Source: Burkholderiales bacterium
Lineage (GTDB): Bacteria > Pseudomonadota > Gammaproteobacteria > Burkholderiales > Burkholderiaceae
DNA length: 7,179 nucleotides
NCBI GenBank assembly: GCA_947447845.1
Contig: CANFNO010000140.1
Span: forward strand, 1 to 7,179
Reading direction: 5' to 3'
The notes beneath the pieces were generated by a model that ran no database searches, had not been told where the DNA came from, and saw only the letters and a program-made list of their open reading frames with translations. The position numbers and the translations under genes were made by a program. Below, one piece after another: positions 5,747 through 7,179 of this stretch. The first letter of the stretch is position 1, and every line of letters starts with the position of its first letter.

Positions 5747-7179
5747 TTCAGTCTCCTTCCACCCCATTGCACCGGGTCACCCGGATAGCCCAGGGCTTTC
5801 CAGTCGAGGCGCGCGGGCGTGGCCGTGTCACTCTTGCCGCTGGCGGTGTGGCAGTCGTCGCAATGCAGCGCCGCGTCTGCGCCCTGCACCATGTGCGTCG
5901 TGGCCCAGTACATAACGGTCTCAGCAAATCCGTATTGACCGCTATATGCCAGCCCGGTAATGGGCGCAGCCATCTCGAACGACTTGTTCCAGTCGAAGGT
6001 TGTCCAAAAGCCGTCCTTACCGGCAGTCACGGGTTGCAACAGATACCCGTTGACTTTGTCATAGGGCTGCTTGGCGGTGTGTACCTTGAAAGGAAAGATG
6101 CGGGCCTTCGGGTCGGCAATGGAGCCGGCCGGTTTATTAATGTAGGTCGGGCCGCTCTTGGCAATAGGGTCGCCCAGCAAATAGCGGTAATCGTTGCTGC
6201 CGTTGAACCACAGGTAGGTGGGCGCAAAGTTGGACTGGTAGCTGAACTCGCCCTTGATCTTCAAGTAGGTGTAGTGATCATCTTCACGGCCCTTCTGTCC
6301 GGCCTTGGACCAATCCCACGTGACCTTGGTAGGTTCCTCAACGGCAATCGCCGGAATGTGACAGGTCTGGCAAGCGACGCTGGCCAAGTGCTTGTTGATG
6401 CGCTCGTCGTTGTGCACGATGCCCTTGTGGCACTGCTCGCAAGATACCTGCTCCTCAGGGTCAATATGGAAGTTGTCGGCCACCATGCGTCCCAGAATCT
6501 GGTGCTTGCGGGTTACGTGGCAGTCGCTGCATTGCAAGTTGTATTTGCCGCCCATATGCACGTCAAGTGCGCGACTGGGGAAGTAAAGGCTTTCGTCCAG
6601 ATCACCATGCTTGACGCCATTACCGCCACCACCGTCAAAGTGGCATTTGCCACAATTTTCGCGAGTGGTGGCGCGCACGCTGCGAGCGGCGGCCAGCAGG
6701 TCAACTTTTGGACCCGGATTGCCCCACAAGGCCTTGGAATACAAACCTGGATCGGCGTGGCAAACCAGGCAGTCCACGTTCTCGGCATTGGCCTGCTGCT
6801 TGGCTCGGCCCTGGTCCCAACCGTAGCCGACGTGGCAGGCCATGCATTTGTTCTCATTGCCTTGTGTGCCAATACAGAAGTTGTTGATCTGGTTGATCTT
6901 GCCGATAGTCACCGGCTCTTTGCGCCAACCCACTACTGCTGGCTTGGACTCCCAGGTCCAGTGCGAAGTCTTCATCACATCTTGGGCAGCATCCTTGTGG
7001 CAGGTCAGGCATTCTCGGGTCACGTCTTGCCCGGTCTTGTACGGTCCTTTGACGATGTCGTGGTGATCCACATGCGCGCCCTTCAGCGGCAGGGCCGTGG
7101 AGGGTTCAATGCGCGGCACCAGGGTTGGGCGCGTCAGATACGCAAACGTTACTGCGATTAGAAGGACGATAACCGCCAA
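5743..7179 (-). CDS. Octaheme c-type cytochrome, tetrathionate reductase (OTR) family (5' end off window)
   Basis: 478 codons are visible; the start lies beyond the window edge, since the frame is open to the end and the first visible codon is TTG. A hydrophobic run at visible residues 2-17 is a signal peptide or N-terminal anchor. Eight CXXCH sites follow: CLTCH 57-61, CMACH 112-116, CLVCH 137-141, CGKCH 176-180, CSDCH 217-221, CEQCH 247-251, CQTCH 270-274 and CDDCH 440-444. The stretch around NNFCIGTQGNENKCMACHVGYGW is characteristic of the OTR family, of which the Shewanella member reduces tetrathionate, hydroxylamine and nitrite in vitro and has a lysine-ligated active-site heme. About 165 residues without heme precede the last site, as expected for this family. 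The protein should act in the periplasm as the terminal catalyst fed by the following cytochrome c-b fusion. Physiological substrate is uncertain; the YeeE neighbours favour a sulfur oxyanion. Confidence 0.9.
   Translation of the reverse strand: MAVIVLLIAVTFAYLTRPTLVPRIEPSTALPLKGAHVDHHDIVKGPYKTGQDVTRECLTCHKDAAQDVMKTSHWTWESKPAVVGWRKEPVTIGKINQINNFCIGTQGNENKCMACHVGYGWDQGRAKQQANAENVDCLVCHADPGLYSKALWGNPGPKVDLLAAARSVRATTRENCGKCHFDGGGGNGVKHGDLDESLYFPSRALDVHMGGKYNLQCSDCHVTRKHQILGRMVADNFHIDPEEQVSCEQCHKGIVHNDERINKHLASVACQTCHIPAIAVEEPTKVTWDWSKAGQKGREDDHYTYLKIKGEFSYQSNFAPTYLWFNGSNDYRYLLGDPIAKSGPTYINKPAGSIADPKARIFPFKVHTAKQPYDKVNGYLLQPVTAGKDGFWTTFDWNKSFEMAAPITGLAYSGQYGFAETVMYWATTHMVQGADAALHCDDCHTASGKSDTATPARLDWKALGYPGDPVQWGGRRLK
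5753..5758 (-). promoter_or_regulatory. Ribosome binding site deciding the cytochrome c-b fusion start
   Basis: AAGGAG on the minus strand, 6 nt before ATG at 5746, and located inside the end of the octaheme gene. It favours this ATG over an in-frame start seven codons earlier and, with the ATGA stop/start overlap at 5743-5746, indicates translational coupling of the two cytochromes. Confidence 0.75.

Noticed and set aside
5767..7161. Long plus-strand open frame (464 codons) opposite the octaheme cytochrome gene
   Set aside because: Its translation is a Val/Ala-rich string with no recognisable domain, and it mirrors a gene with eight ordered heme motifs. Long antisense frames are common opposite GC-rich coding sequence.

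Overview
The window looks like a chromosomal segment of a GC-rich betaproteobacterium, probably Burkholderiales (Comamonadaceae-like). That placement rests on base composition, codon use and the gene families present, not on any marker gene. Every gene I can support lies on the minus strand, so transcription runs from the high-coordinate end to the low-coordinate end. No tRNA, rRNA, CRISPR array or insertion sequence was seen.

In transcription order the core (7179 to 1073) is a compact sulfur/electron-transfer operon. It contains: (1) an octaheme c-type cytochrome of the tetrathionate reductase (OTR) family, whose 5' end is cut by the window edge; (2) a 907-residue fusion of a seven-heme periplasmic cytochrome c to a membrane cytochrome b561-type domain, coupled to gene 1 by an ATGA overlap; (3) a small YeeE/YedE-family membrane protein; (4) a second YeeE/YedE-family membrane protein with a C-terminal rhodanese-like domain that lacks the catalytic cysteine. 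Gaps in this block are 36 bp or less and each internal start has a clear Shine-Dalgarno.

The likely logic is inferred. The b-type domain exchanges electrons with quinone, its own seven c-hemes relay them across the periplasm, and the octaheme protein acts on a sulfur (or nitrogen) oxyanion. The YeeE pair moves a sulfur compound such as thiosulfate across the inner membrane, helped by the probably periplasmic rhodanese-like domain. The seven-heme part appears related to the octaheme protein itself: its seven motifs match octaheme motifs 1 and 3-8, and the missing one is motif 2, the active-site heme in the family as I recall it.

Downstream, from about 1053 to 622, lies a 5'-truncated SAM-dependent methyltransferase. 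Its homology starts abruptly 19 nt after the rhodanese stop codon, which suggests a recombination junction. A perfect 15-bp hairpin fills most of that 19-nt gap. Seven bases after the remnant begins a TlpA-type thiol-disulfide protein with a hydrophobic N-terminal half, which runs off the low-coordinate edge. The last two genes probably belong to an older neighbourhood into which the sulfur operon was joined. No stretch of more than 300 bases lacks a gene.
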